This document shows, in pieces, positions 18,692 to 28,718 of a stretch of DNA of 64,000 bases. The stretch comes from Dyella flava (GTDB lineage: Bacteria; Pseudomonadota; Gammaproteobacteria; Xanthomonadales; Rhodanobacteraceae). A program made the translations under genes and the position numbers. The stretch lies in contig NZ_JADIKE010000039.1 of NCBI RefSeq assembly GCF_016904955.1, positions 248,001 through 312,000 of the forward strand, given 5' to 3'. The number at the start of each line of letters is the position of its first letter. Within the stretch, counting starts at the first letter, position 1. The notes beneath the pieces are model-generated. The model ran no database searches. It worked only from the letters and a program-made list of their open reading frames with translations, and had not been told where the DNA came from.

Positions 18692-19558
18692 TCACGGTAC
18701 GCCGTGCCCTTTGCTGGCAACCCAGATGGCGTACCAGTCTTCCGCGTCGAGCTTCAGCTGCAAAGCGGAAACCGCATCGCGCAACCCATCGATGCGGCCG
18801 GTGCCGGTAATCGGATATGGGCGTGACGGGTGGCGCAGTATCCAGGCGAAAGCCAGCGTGGTCAGGCTGACGTTGTGCTTCGCGGCGATCGCGGACATCT
18901 CGCCGCGCACGCGGTTAGCCTGCTCGCTTGCTTCGTTGAACAGGCGGCCACCCGCCAAGGGCGACCAGATCATCGGCCGCAGACCGTATTGCTGGGCCTG
19001 ATCGAGCGTGCCGTCGTCCAGCGCGCCCATTTGCAGTGGCGATAGCTCGACTTGATTGGTGTGCAGCGGATGGTGCTGATGCAGCAGGGCGAACTGGCTG
19101 GTGGTGTGGTTGGAAACACCCCAATGAGCCACTTTGCCTTCGCGTGTGAGCGTGGCAAAGGTTTCCGCCAGTGCCGCCGCGTCCATCAGGTAATCGGGAC
19201 GGTGGATCAGCACCAGGTCCAGCTGTTCGGTATGCAGATTGCGCAATGATTGCTCGACCTGGGCGCGTATATAGCCCGCGCCGGTGTCGTAGTGGTTGAT
19301 GCGATAAGGGCGTTCCGCTGAACGAAAACGAATGCCGCACTTGGTGATCAGCTGCATGCGGTGACGCAGGGCCGGTGCGGTCTTGAGCGCTTCGCCGAAC
19401 AGCGCTTCGGCACGGTAAGCACCGTAAATGTCTGCGTGATCGAACGAGGTGATGCCCAGCTCCAGCGCCTGTTCAATCCAGCTTACGCGCTGTTGCACAT
19501 CGAGGTTCCAGTCCACGATGCGCCAAAGGCCGGCGACGATAGGCGAGAGCTCAAGCAT
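18692..19558 (-). CDS. Aldo/keto reductase (YdhF-like)
   Basis: This 288-residue NADPH-dependent oxidoreductase has the AKR (alpha/beta)8 barrel signs. The catalytic tetrad can be read as Asp and Tyr in SFDHADIYGAY, Lys in LITKCG and His in LVLIHRPD. A C-terminal cofactor-binding segment follows (RPYPITGTGRIDGL). It most resembles the YdhF branch. The start is uncertain: ATG 19558 is chosen, while TTG 19576 would overlap the stop of the outer-membrane channel gene by TTGA coupling. It is the last gene of the mdt-like unit by position and may be co-transcribed, but its role in efflux is unknown. Confidence 0.85.
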   Translation of the reverse strand: MLELSPIVAGLWRIVDWNLDVQQRVSWIEQALELGITSFDHADIYGAYRAEALFGEALKTAPALRHRMQLITKCGIRFRSAERPYRINHYDTGAGYIRAQVEQSLRNLHTEQLDLVLIHRPDYLMDAAALAETFATLTREGKVAHWGVSNHTTSQFALLHQHHPLHTNQVELSPLQMGALDDGTLDQAQQYGLRPMIWSPLAGGRLFNEASEQANRVRGEMSAIAAKHNVSLTTLAFAWILRHPSRPYPITGTGRIDGLRDAVSALQLKLDAEDWYAIWVASKGHGVP

Positions 19559-19572
19559 GTCAGTGGATGCGT

Positions 19573-21027
19573 TCAACGTGCTGCACCAGTCGGTTGTTTC
19601 GAGTCACTGAGTTGATCGGCAGACCAGCCGCCGCCCAGATCGCCGATCAGCGACACCGTATCGAGCAGGCGTTGCTGTTGAACACTCAATGCGCTCTGCT
19701 CGGTACTCAGCTGCGTGGCCTGTGCGGTGGCGGCGGTGGTGTAATCCACGGTGCCTGCCTCATATTCGTTCATGGCGATTTGGGCACCCTGGGTGGAATC
19801 CTTGACGGCGGCATCGACCACCTCAGCCTGCTGCGCCAGGATGCGCAAGCCGGAGAGATCGTCCTCGACGTTCTGGAACGCCGTCAGCACGGTGCCGCGA
19901 TAGTTGGCTACGGCCGCCTCGTAGGCCGCCTTCGCTGCGGTGACTTCACCGTGACGCGCACCGAAATCGAATACGGTTTCGTCCACGTCGGCGCCGACTG
20001 ACCACACATGGTTGGCCAAGTGCAGCAGTCCTGCTAGCGGCGACTGCGAAAAACCATCGGCTGCCGACAGCGAGACGCTGGGGTAATACGCAGCAATCGC
20101 CACGCCGACGGCGGCGTTTTGCGCGGCCATCTGGCGTTCGGCGACGGCGATGTCCGGGCGACGTTCCAGCAAGGTCGAGGGCACGCCCACCGGTACGTTC
20201 GGCAGCGCGGGCAGTGTCGTGCTGTGCGGGATATCGAGTTCTTCCGGATTCTTGCCGACCAGCACGGCAATCGCATGCATGTATTGCGAGCGGGCTACGC
20301 CCAGCGCAATCAGGCTGGCCTTGGCGTTCTCCAGTTGCGTGCGGGCGGTGATCACGTCGGACGGCGGCGTCGTGCCGGCGGAGCCCTGGTTCTCCACCAC
20401 GCGCAGGAATTCGGTATAGGCATCCACCGTTTTTTGCAGCAGATCGATATTGGCATCCGCCACGCGTAGTTCGACCACCGCGGTCGCCAGTGCGGTCTGC
20501 TCGGACAGCGTGGCATTGGCCAGCGTGGCCTGGCTGGCCTGGGCCGTGGCCTTGTTTTCCTCGATCGTACGGCGGACCTTGCCCCACAGATCGGGCGCCC
20601 AGCTGATATTGCCTTCCACCGAGCCGGAGGTGCTGACCGGCTGAAAGCTTGGGCTGATCGTGGTGGTGCTGCGAGCGGTACGCTGCTTGGTGCCCGACCC
20701 ACTTACGCCGATGGTGGGAAACAGCGAGGCGCGCGCGATCTTCACGTCGGCCAAGGCTTCCTGGTAGTTCGCATAGGCCTGGCGCACGGTCTGGTTGGAG
20801 ACCGATACCTGCGGCTCCAGCTCATTGAGCAGCGGATCGTTGAACGCGCTCCACCAGTCCCCCTTCGGCGCTGCGTCAGAAGGTGCCGCCTGCGTCCAGC
20901 CGGGCAGTTCCTTGTACTGAGTGGCTACCGGCACCTGCGGGCGATGATAGTCAGGGCCGACCATGCAGCCGCCGAGCAGCAGTGCCAGCGAGGCGGCCAG
21001 AGCTGTGTGGGAAATCTTCATGTTCAT
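19573..21027 (-). CDS. Outer-membrane efflux lipoprotein (TolC/OprM/NodT family)
   Basis: This 484-residue protein begins at ATG 21027 in an ATGA overlap with the stop of the upstream RND gene. The N-terminus is a lipoprotein signal (ALAASLALLLGGCMVGPDY, lipobox LGGC) followed by the NodT-family opening YHRPQVPV. Two similar halves follow, with long helical hairpins (for example TLANATLSEQTALATAVVEL) and the family motif LLERRPDIAVAERQMAAQNA. It forms the trimeric outer-membrane channel for the RND pumps encoded just upstream, and could also serve the AcrAB-like pair, which has no channel gene of its own. Confidence 0.92.
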   Translation of the reverse strand: MNMKISHTALAASLALLLGGCMVGPDYHRPQVPVATQYKELPGWTQAAPSDAAPKGDWWSAFNDPLLNELEPQVSVSNQTVRQAYANYQEALADVKIARASLFPTIGVSGSGTKQRTARSTTTISPSFQPVSTSGSVEGNISWAPDLWGKVRRTIEENKATAQASQATLANATLSEQTALATAVVELRVADANIDLLQKTVDAYTEFLRVVENQGSAGTTPPSDVITARTQLENAKASLIALGVARSQYMHAIAVLVGKNPEELDIPHSTTLPALPNVPVGVPSTLLERRPDIAVAERQMAAQNAAVGVAIAAYYPSVSLSAADGFSQSPLAGLLHLANHVWSVGADVDETVFDFGARHGEVTAAKAAYEAAVANYRGTVLTAFQNVEDDLSGLRILAQQAEVVDAAVKDSTQGAQIAMNEYEAGTVDYTTAATAQATQLSTEQSALSVQQQRLLDTVSLIGDLGGGWSADQLSDSKQPTGAAR

Positions 21028-24000
21028 GCGCTCGCGTCCGATCTGTTCCACGGCAAGGTGGCGGACCACCTGGCGAGTCGTTCGCGCAAGCGGTCGAGGA
21101 AAAGGTAGATCACCGGTGTCGTGTACAGGGTAAAGACCTGGCTGAGAACCAAGCCACCCATCACTGTGATGCCGAGCGGCTGGCGCAGCGATGAGCCCTG
21201 GCCGAGGCCGACTGCCAATGGCACCGCGCCGAGTACGGCCGCGGCGGTGGTCATCATGATCGGTCGCAGACGCAGCACGGCGGCAGTATGAATGGCCTGG
21301 GTCGGCGCATAGCCTTCGTCGCGCTGCAGGTGGATGGCCACGTCGATCATCATGATCGCGTTCTTCTTCACGATACCGATCAACAGGATGATGCCGATCA
21401 TCGCGATCACCGAGAACGGTGTGCCGAAGATCAGCAGCGCCAGCGTCGCACCGATGCCGGCGGAGGGCAGGGTAGACAGGATGGTGATCGGATGCACGGT
21501 GTTCTCATAAAGAATGCCCAGCACGATATATACCGCGGCCAGCGCCGCCAGGATCAGCAGCGGCATGGTCGACATCGATTGCGAATAGACCTGTGCCGCG
21601 CCGGCGGTGGCGCCGTGGATGGATGCGGGCATGCCCAGTTCGCGCATCGCCTGATTGATCGCGGCAATCGCCTTGCTCAGCGAACCGCCGGGCGGCAGGT
21701 TGAACGAAATAGTGCTGGCAACCAGGCCATCCTGGTGGTTCACCTGGGTAGCCGTGTGGTTGCTGGTGTAGCTGAGCATGGCCGGGAACGGCACCATCGT
21801 TTCGGCCGACGTACTGTCTGCGCTGCCGCTGGAAGTTCCGCCCTTGGAGTTGGAAATCGCGTTGGTCAGCTGGTTGGCCTGCGCGTTCGCGTTGAGCGTG
21901 TTGGTATTGGAAGCCGATCCCGCTGATCCCGCCGTCACCGCGGAATGCTCGGTAACACCCGAGACCGTACCGCCCGGCATCTGCGTCTGCTGGGTGCCGG
22001 AGGGATTGCCTGCCGCGGTGCTGAAGAACATGCGATCCAGCATTTGCGGGTATTGCCAATATTTGGGAGCGACTTCCATCACCACGAAATACTGGTTGAG
22101 CTGGTTGTAGACGGTGGACACGGTGCGCTGGCCAAAGGCGTCATACAGCACCGCATCGATCTGGTTCGGCGCAAAGCTGTAACGGGCCATGGTGGCTCGA
22201 TCGAAATTGACGTAGGTCTGCAAGCCGTTCTGTTGCAGGTCCGAGTTCACGTCCTGCATCTGGCTGCGGTATTTGCCGAGCTCCGTCACCAGTTTCGGCA
22301 CCCAGGTGTACAGCGCGGTGGGATCGTCGCTGGTCAAGGTGTATTGGTACTCGGCGGCCGACTGCCGTCCGCCGATATGCAGATCCTGCGCCGCCTGCAT
22401 GAACAGCTTCGCGCCGGAAACCGCATTGAGCTTGGGACGCAGGCGGTCCACCACCTGCGCGGCGGAGAGCTTGCGTTCGTTCAGCGGTTTAAGCTCCACG
22501 AACACGTTGGCCGTGTTGAGTGCGCGACCGCCGGTGAAACCTGCAACCGAGGCGACTGCGGGATCTTTCTGCACAATGCTCTGCAACTGGGCCAGCTTCT
22601 GTTCCATCGCCTGGAAAGAGATGCTCTGGTCGGCAATGATCTGGCCGATCAGGATGCCGTTGTCCTGTTCCGGGAAGAACGTGGACGGCACCAGCTTGAT
22701 CAGGAACACGTTGAGCACGATCAGGCCGATCAACATCAGGCCGATCATCAGCGCGTTATTGAGCACAGCGCTGAGCGAGCGCGAATACGCCTGCTTGAAG
22801 CGTTCGAACTGCCTTTCGTACCACAGCGCCCAGCGCGCCTTGGAGTGCATGGCCGCGCCGGGGCGCAGCAGGTAGGCGGCCATGGTCGGCGTGACGGTCA
22901 GCGAGATCAGCAGCGACAGCAGAATCGCGATCGACAGCGTGACGGCAAATTCGTGGAACAGCAGGCCGATGATGCCCGGCATCAGCAGGATCGGCAGGAA
23001 CACCGCGATCAGCGAGATGCTCATCGAGATCACCGTAAAGCCGACCTCGCCGCTGCCCTTGAGCGCCGCTTCGCGTACATCCATGCCCGCTTCGACATGG
23101 CGCACGATGTTTTCCAGCACCACCACCGCATCATCGACCACGAAGCCGGTACCGATGGTCAACGCCATCAGCGAAAGATTGTCCAGGCTGTAGCCCATCA
23201 GGTACATCGGCCCGAAGGTGCCGATGATGGACAGCGGCAGTGCGACTGCAGGAATCAGGATCGCCCGTGGCGATTGCAGGAACACGTACACCACCCCGAT
23301 CACCAGCAGCACGGCGATGAAGAGGGAGCGTTCCGTGTCGCCTACGGCAGCGTTCACCGATTGCGAGCGGTCCACGGCGATGCCGATATGCACGTTGCGT
23401 GGCAGCGTGGCTTCGATCGAGGGCAGTACGTTGCGGATCTGCGCAACTGTCTTGACGATATTGCCGCCGGGCAGTGGGTACACGATGACCAGCACCGCGG
23501 GCTGGCCGTTATAAAGGCCCATGTTGCGGAGGTTTTCGGCGGAATCTTCCACGTCCGCGACATCGCGCAGCAGCACCGGCGAACCGTCGCGATACGCGAT
23601 GACAAGGTCGCGATAGGGGGCCGCTTTGGTGATCTGGTCGTTGGAAGTGACCTCGTAGCGTTGGCCCTTCTGATCAATATGGCCCTTGGCGCTGTCGGCG
23701 TTGGCGGCGCTGATCGCGGCGCGCACGTCTTCCAGGCCGATGCCGTAGCTGTTGAGCTTGTTGGGTTCCAGCTCCACGCGTACCGAGGGCAGGGCGCTGC
23801 CACCCAGCGTGATTTCACCGACGCCACTCACCTGCGACAGCTGCTGCTGGATGACCGAGTCCGCCGAGTCGTAGAGCTGCGCACGAGTGAGGGTCTTGGA
23901 GGTCAGCGCGAGCACCATGATCGGCGAGTCCGCCGGGTTGTATTCGCGATAGTTCGGATTGTTGCGCAGCGTGGTGGGCAGGTCGGCGCGAGCGGCCTGA

Positions 24001-24335
24001 ATGGCGGCCTGCACGTCGCGGGCGGCGCCATTGATGTCGCGATTCAGCCCGAACTGCACCACGATCTGGGTGGAGCCGACGAAACTTTGCGAGGTGAGCT
24101 CCGTGACATCGGCGATCGTGCCGATGCGCTTTTCCAGCGGTTCGGCAACGGTGGATGCCATGATGTCCGGACTGGCGCCGGCCAAATTGGCCGACACCAC
24201 GATGACTGGATAGGTGACGTTGGGCAGCGGTGCAACGGGCAGATGGAAATACGCCAGGAAGCCCGACAGCAGGATGGCAATCGCCAGCAAGGTGGTCGCC
24301 ACCGGACGCTTGATGAAGAGCGCCGAGATGTTCAC
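21024..24335 (-). CDS. mdtC: MdtC-like RND efflux permease with Ser/Thr-rich insertion
   Basis: This 1103-residue pump begins at a GTG at 24335 overlapping the mdtB-like stop (GTGA). It starts MNISALFIKRPVATTLLAI, as MdtC/MuxC-type permeases do. Proton-relay residues are visible in TGFVVDDAVVVLENIV and GIVKKNAIMMIDVA. It is longer than E. coli MdtC (1025) because of a low-complexity Ser/Thr/Asn/Ala-rich insertion of roughly 80 residues (about 21790-22032) in the second periplasmic loop, right before MVPFPAML. MdtB and MdtC are thought to form a heterotrimer that uses one adaptor and a TolC-type channel, all encoded here in one unit. Confidence 0.9.
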   Translation of the reverse strand: MNISALFIKRPVATTLLAIAILLSGFLAYFHLPVAPLPNVTYPVIVVSANLAGASPDIMASTVAEPLEKRIGTIADVTELTSQSFVGSTQIVVQFGLNRDINGAARDVQAAIQAARADLPTTLRNNPNYREYNPADSPIMVLALTSKTLTRAQLYDSADSVIQQQLSQVSGVGEITLGGSALPSVRVELEPNKLNSYGIGLEDVRAAISAANADSAKGHIDQKGQRYEVTSNDQITKAAPYRDLVIAYRDGSPVLLRDVADVEDSAENLRNMGLYNGQPAVLVIVYPLPGGNIVKTVAQIRNVLPSIEATLPRNVHIGIAVDRSQSVNAAVGDTERSLFIAVLLVIGVVYVFLQSPRAILIPAVALPLSIIGTFGPMYLMGYSLDNLSLMALTIGTGFVVDDAVVVLENIVRHVEAGMDVREAALKGSGEVGFTVISMSISLIAVFLPILLMPGIIGLLFHEFAVTLSIAILLSLLISLTVTPTMAAYLLRPGAAMHSKARWALWYERQFERFKQAYSRSLSAVLNNALMIGLMLIGLIVLNVFLIKLVPSTFFPEQDNGILIGQIIADQSISFQAMEQKLAQLQSIVQKDPAVASVAGFTGGRALNTANVFVELKPLNERKLSAAQVVDRLRPKLNAVSGAKLFMQAAQDLHIGGRQSAAEYQYTLTSDDPTALYTWVPKLVTELGKYRSQMQDVNSDLQQNGLQTYVNFDRATMARYSFAPNQIDAVLYDAFGQRTVSTVYNQLNQYFVVMEVAPKYWQYPQMLDRMFFSTAAGNPSGTQQTQMPGGTVSGVTEHSAVTAGSAGSASNTNTLNANAQANQLTNAISNSKGGTSSGSADSTSAETMVPFPAMLSYTSNHTATQVNHQDGLVASTISFNLPPGGSLSKAIAAINQAMRELGMPASIHGATAGAAQVYSQSMSTMPLLILAALAAVYIVLGILYENTVHPITILSTLPSAGIGATLALLIFGTPFSVIAMIGIILLIGIVKKNAIMMIDVAIHLQRDEGYAPTQAIHTAAVLRLRPIMMTTAAAVLGAVPLAVGLGQGSSLRQPLGITVMGGLVLSQVFTLYTTPVIYLFLDRLRERLARWSATLPWNRSDASA

Positions 24336-27300
24336 GGCGTGCTATCTCCTGCTGCCAACGACGGCTTGCGCTGGAAGCGTTGCGCCAACCGGTCGAAGAA
24401 CAGGTAGATCACCGGTGTAGTGAACAAGGTCAACAACTGGCTCAGGGCCAGACCGCCGATGATGGCCAGGCCCAGCGGCCGGCGCAGTTCCGAGCCCGTG
24501 CCGGTACCCAGCAACATCGGCAACGCACCGAGCATGGCAGCCAGCGTGGTCATCAGGATCGGACGGAAACGCAGCAGCGATGCTTCGAAGATCGCCTCCG
24601 CCGGTGGCTTGCCGTGATCGCGTTCGGCTTCGAGTGCGAAGTCCACGATCATGATCGCGTTCTTCTTCACGATACCGATCAGCAACACGATGCCGATGAT
24701 GCCGATTACGTCCAGATCGGAACCGGCGACCATCAACGCCACCAGCGCGCCGATACCGGCGGAAGGCAGGGTGGAGAGAATGGTCACTGGATGAATGAAG
24801 CTTTCATACAGCACGCCCAGCACGATATACACCGCTACCAGCGCAGCGATCAGCAAGTACACCTCGCTGGACAGCGAATCCTGGAACGCTTCCGCGGCAC
24901 CCTGGAACGACGAGGTGATCGACGGCGGCAGTTTCACCGCCTTCTCGGCCTGGTTGACCTCATCCACCGCCTTGCTCAGCGATGCGTCCTGGGCGAGGTT
25001 GAAGGAAATCGCCACTGCCGGGAATTGTGCGAGGTGGCTGATCACCAAGGGTGACTTGGTCACTTCGATCTTCGCGATCGCACTCAGCGGCACCTGTCCG
25101 GTGCTGCTGGTCTGGCTGGGCAGGTACAGCTCGCCCAGCGATTGCAGGGTCGGCAGCTTTTCCGGCTTCGCCACCAGGATCACGCGATACTGGCTGGACT
25201 GATCGAAGATGGTCGACACGATGCGCTGGCCCAACGCGTCGTACAGCGCATTGTCGATCGTCGCCGCGGTAATGCCGAAGCGCGCGGCCAGCTGGCGATT
25301 GACCTCGACATTGACGCTCAAGCCATCGTTGTTCAGATCGCTGGTGACATCGCGGATCGACTTGATCTGCTTCATGCGACTGATCAGGGCCGGCACGTAT
25401 TTCTGGAATTCCGCCTGGCTCGGCCCACGCAGCACAAACTGGTACTGATTGGGTGAAACGGTGGTGTCCAGCGTGAGGTCCTGCTCCGGCTGCAAGTACA
25501 ACTTGATGCCGGGGATGTTCGCCACTTCGGTCTGAATGCGGCGGGCGATTTCCTCGGCGGTTTCGGAGCGGTCATCGCGCGGCTTGAGGTTGATCAGGAA
25601 ACGGCCGTTGTTGAGCGTGGTATTGGTGCCGTCGATACCGACATAGGAAGTCAGATTGACGACATCTTTGTCCTTGAGGATCGCCTCGGCCAATTCAGCC
25701 TGCCGATCGACCATCGTGGTGTAGGACACCGAGTTGTCGGCAATACTGATGCCCTGGATCACACCCACGTCCTGCACCGGGAACAGGCCCTTGGGGATGA
25801 CTACGTACAGCACCACGGTGACCGCCAGCGTGATCAGGAAAACCACCAGGGTGGCGCGCTGGTGATTCATCACCACGCGCAGGCCGCGCTCGTAGGCGGC
25901 GAGCGTCTTGTCGAACAGGCCCTCGCTGAACTTTTCGAAGCGACTTGGATGCCGCTCTGATTCGGCGCGCAGGATGCGCGCGCACAGCATCGGCACCAGG
26001 GTCAGCGAGACCAGGCCCGACAGTACGATCGTCACCGCCAGCGTCACGGCGAATTCGCTGAACAATCGCCCGATGACACCACCCATGAACAGCAGCGGGA
26101 TCAATACGGCAATCAGCGAAACGGTCAGCGACAGAATGGTGAAGCCGATCTGTCCGGCGCCGATCAGCGCGGCGTTGAGCGGCGTTTCGCCTTCTTCCAG
26201 ATAACGCACGATGTTCTCGATCATCACGATCGAGTCGTCGACTACGAAGCCGGTGGCGATGATCAGCGCCATTAGCGAAAGGTTGTCGATCGAATAATTG
26301 AGCTCGTACATCATCGCCAGCGTGCCGATCAGCGAGACCGGCACGGAGATGCTGGGAATGATGGTGGCGGGCAGGTTGCGCAGGAAGACGAAGATCACCA
26401 GCACCACTAGTACTACCGCGAGCACCAGCTCGAATGCTGCATCGGAGACAGAGGAGCGAATCACGCCAGTACTGTCGGAAACGACCTGCACCTTCATGCC
26501 GGCCGGCAGGGTGGATTCGAGTTGCGGCAGCTCCTTCTGGATCTGATCGACCGTGGCGATCACGTTTGCGCCCGGCTGGCGCTGCACGTTGAGCACGATG
26601 GCCGGCGTCTTGTTGTACCAGGCGCCTTGCTCGGTATCCTGCGCGGCTTGCGTGACGCGGGCGACATCCTTCAGATAAACCGGTGCGCCGTTCTGATAGG
26701 CGATCACCGTATCCAGATAATCCTTCGGATCCTGGATCTGGTCATTGCCGTTGATCGTGTAGTCGAGCTTTGGCCCGTCGAAGTTGCCCTTGGGCTGGCT
26801 GACGTTGACGTTGGAAATCAGCGAGCGCAGGTCGTCGATGTTCAGGCCATAGGCGGCCAGCTTCTGCGGGTCGGCCTCGACCCGCACCGCGGGCACGTTG
26901 CCGCCGGCAGGCGTGACCAGACCCACGCCGGATACTTCGGAGATCTTGGTGCCGAGCCGGTTGTTGGCGATGTCCTGCAGCTGAGTCAGCGACATCGAAT
27001 CGGAAGTGACCGCCAGCGTGAGAATCGGCTGGTCGGCCGGATTCACCTTGGCATAGGTCGGCGGTGCAGGCAGGCCGCTGGGCAGCAGACTGTTGGCGGC
27101 GTTGATCGCCTCCTGCACATTCTGCTCAGCCACATCGAGGTTGAGCGAGAGATCGAATTGCAGCGTGATGACCGACGCGCCGGCCGAGCTGCTCGAGGTC
27201 ATCTGCTGCAGGCCGGGGATTTCACCCAGCTGTACTTCCAGCGGCGCGGTGACGGTCGTGGCCATCACGCTGGGGCTGGCGCCCGGATAGAAGGTTTGCA

Positions 27301-27439
27301 CCTGGATCGTCGGATAGTCGACGTCGGGCAGGGACGATACCGGCAGAAAACGCATCGCGACCAGGCCCACCAGCACAAGGGCGATCATCAGCAGCGATGT
27401 GGCTACCGGCCTGAGTACGAACAGGCGGGAAATATTCAT
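24332..27439 (-). CDS. mdtB: MdtB-like RND efflux permease
   Basis: This 1035-residue pump starts at ATG 27439 (MNISRLFVLRPVATSLLMI); the upstream frame extension to 27580 runs into the adaptor gene and is rejected. It has twelve membrane helices and two periplasmic loops. The relay residues are in ATGFVVDDSIVMIENIV and GIVKKNAIMIVDFALE. Further MdtB-like signs are the opening FLPVSSLPDVDYPTIQV and FYPGASPSVMATTVTAPLE. It lies 19 bases after the adaptor stop and overlaps the mdtC-like start by 4 bases, indicating translational coupling. Confidence 0.9.
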   Translation of the reverse strand: MNISRLFVLRPVATSLLMIALVLVGLVAMRFLPVSSLPDVDYPTIQVQTFYPGASPSVMATTVTAPLEVQLGEIPGLQQMTSSSSAGASVITLQFDLSLNLDVAEQNVQEAINAANSLLPSGLPAPPTYAKVNPADQPILTLAVTSDSMSLTQLQDIANNRLGTKISEVSGVGLVTPAGGNVPAVRVEADPQKLAAYGLNIDDLRSLISNVNVSQPKGNFDGPKLDYTINGNDQIQDPKDYLDTVIAYQNGAPVYLKDVARVTQAAQDTEQGAWYNKTPAIVLNVQRQPGANVIATVDQIQKELPQLESTLPAGMKVQVVSDSTGVIRSSVSDAAFELVLAVVLVVLVIFVFLRNLPATIIPSISVPVSLIGTLAMMYELNYSIDNLSLMALIIATGFVVDDSIVMIENIVRYLEEGETPLNAALIGAGQIGFTILSLTVSLIAVLIPLLFMGGVIGRLFSEFAVTLAVTIVLSGLVSLTLVPMLCARILRAESERHPSRFEKFSEGLFDKTLAAYERGLRVVMNHQRATLVVFLITLAVTVVLYVVIPKGLFPVQDVGVIQGISIADNSVSYTTMVDRQAELAEAILKDKDVVNLTSYVGIDGTNTTLNNGRFLINLKPRDDRSETAEEIARRIQTEVANIPGIKLYLQPEQDLTLDTTVSPNQYQFVLRGPSQAEFQKYVPALISRMKQIKSIRDVTSDLNNDGLSVNVEVNRQLAARFGITAATIDNALYDALGQRIVSTIFDQSSQYRVILVAKPEKLPTLQSLGELYLPSQTSSTGQVPLSAIAKIEVTKSPLVISHLAQFPAVAISFNLAQDASLSKAVDEVNQAEKAVKLPPSITSSFQGAAEAFQDSLSSEVYLLIAALVAVYIVLGVLYESFIHPVTILSTLPSAGIGALVALMVAGSDLDVIGIIGIVLLIGIVKKNAIMIVDFALEAERDHGKPPAEAIFEASLLRFRPILMTTLAAMLGALPMLLGTGTGSELRRPLGLAIIGGLALSQLLTLFTTPVIYLFFDRLAQRFQRKPSLAAGDSTP

Positions 27440-27458
27440 CAGATCGCGCGCCCGCCGA

Positions 27459-28718
27459 TTACGAAGCCGAAGAGGCGGAATCGGATGCGTGCTTCCGCTT
27501 GCCGCTGTGATGCATGGCCTGTCCTGCCGACGAGGCGGATGCTGGCGCACCGCTTTGCCCGGATGGCTTGTCCTGCGCAATCTTGATCTTGGCGCCGTCG
27601 TTGAGTCGATCCATGCCGTCGGTCACCACGGTCTGTCCCGCTGACAGGCCGGACAGGATCACGGTGTTCTTGCCATCACTGGGACCGATGCTCACTTTGT
27701 GGACCGAAACGGTGTCGTTGGCATTGACCAGATAGACATAGTCGCCAGGCGCGCCGCTCTGCACGGCGGGCGTGGGCACCACCACGGCTTGCTGAAGCGT
27801 ATCGACCAGCAGCTGCGCGTTGACGAATTCATTCGGATACAGCGACTCGTCATCGTTCGGGAAGGTTGCGCGCAGCGTGACCGTGCCGGTGCTGGTGGCC
27901 ATCTGGTTGCTGATTGCATACAGCGTGCCGGTAGCGAGCTGCTTGGTGTTGTCACTGTTGTAAAGCGTCACCGGCAGCTTTGCGCCCGAGTTGAAGCGCT
28001 GCAGCACCTGGCTCAGAGAATTCTGCGGCACCGTGAATTCCACCGTGGTCGGTTTCATTGTGGTGATGACGGCGATGCCCGGCGCGCTGGAGGCGGTGAC
28101 GTAGTTGCCCGGATCGACCAGACGCAAGCCAATGCGGCCATCCACCGGCGAGGTGATATGACAATAGGTCAGATCGAGCTCATCTTGTGCGATGGCGGCC
28201 TGGTCGGCCTTCACCGCGGCCTCATCCTGTTCGACCAGGAATTTCTGGTCGATGTAGGTCTGCTCGGCGATCGACTTCTGCTGGTGCAGTTGCTCATAGC
28301 GAGCCAAATCGCTGCGGGCCTGATCGAGGCTTGCCTGATCCTTGGCCAGCTGCGCTTCGGCCTGCTGCTTGTTGATCTCGTACTGGCGTGGATCGATCTG
28401 GGCCAGAAACTGGCCTTTCTTCACGTCCTGGCCTTCCTGATAGCCCACTTCCGTCAGGTAGCCGCTTAACTGCGGCAGCACGGTGACGGTGGCAAGCGGC
28501 GTAACCGTGCCCAGCTCGTTCAGGATCACCGGCATATTGCCCAGCCTCGCGCTCGCGGCACTGACCACTTGGGGCGGACTGCCATTCCGGGCTGGCTTGC
28601 CCCCGAAAATGAGATGGAAAACGATTAGCAAAATGATCGCGACCACAATCACAACGGCGATCAAGGTGCCGCGCTTCTTGCGAAAGTGGCCGGCTGCTCG
28701 CTGGGTGTCGGCACTCAT
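27459..28718 (-). CDS. mdtA: MdtA-like periplasmic adaptor (membrane fusion protein)
   Basis: This 419-residue adaptor is anchored by an N-terminal membrane segment (TLIAVVIVVAIILLIVFHLI) rather than a lipid, unlike the acrA-like adaptor. ATG 28718 has GGAG at a proper distance; ATG 28724 abuts the GGAG and is less likely. Lipoyl, hairpin (KQQAEAQLAKDQASLDQARS) and barrel regions follow in the usual order, with SPVDGRIGLRLVDPGNYV typical of MdtA. The C-terminus is a Ser/Ala/His/Lys-rich tail. It is the first gene of the four-gene efflux unit (adaptor, two permeases, outer-membrane channel). Confidence 0.92.
   Translation of the reverse strand: MSADTQRAAGHFRKKRGTLIAVVIVVAIILLIVFHLIFGGKPARNGSPPQVVSAASARLGNMPVILNELGTVTPLATVTVLPQLSGYLTEVGYQEGQDVKKGQFLAQIDPRQYEINKQQAEAQLAKDQASLDQARSDLARYEQLHQQKSIAEQTYIDQKFLVEQDEAAVKADQAAIAQDELDLTYCHITSPVDGRIGLRLVDPGNYVTASSAPGIAVITTMKPTTVEFTVPQNSLSQVLQRFNSGAKLPVTLYNSDNTKQLATGTLYAISNQMATSTGTVTLRATFPNDDESLYPNEFVNAQLLVDTLQQAVVVPTPAVQSGAPGDYVYLVNANDTVSVHKVSIGPSDGKNTVILSGLSAGQTVVTDGMDRLNDGAKIKIAQDKPSGQSGAPASASSAGQAMHHSGKRKHASDSASSAS

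Noticed and set aside
21945-24407. 820-codon plus-strand frame across the mdtC-like gene
   Set aside because: It is antisense to a well-supported pump; composition is dominated by His, Arg, Gln and Asp and no motif is recognisable.
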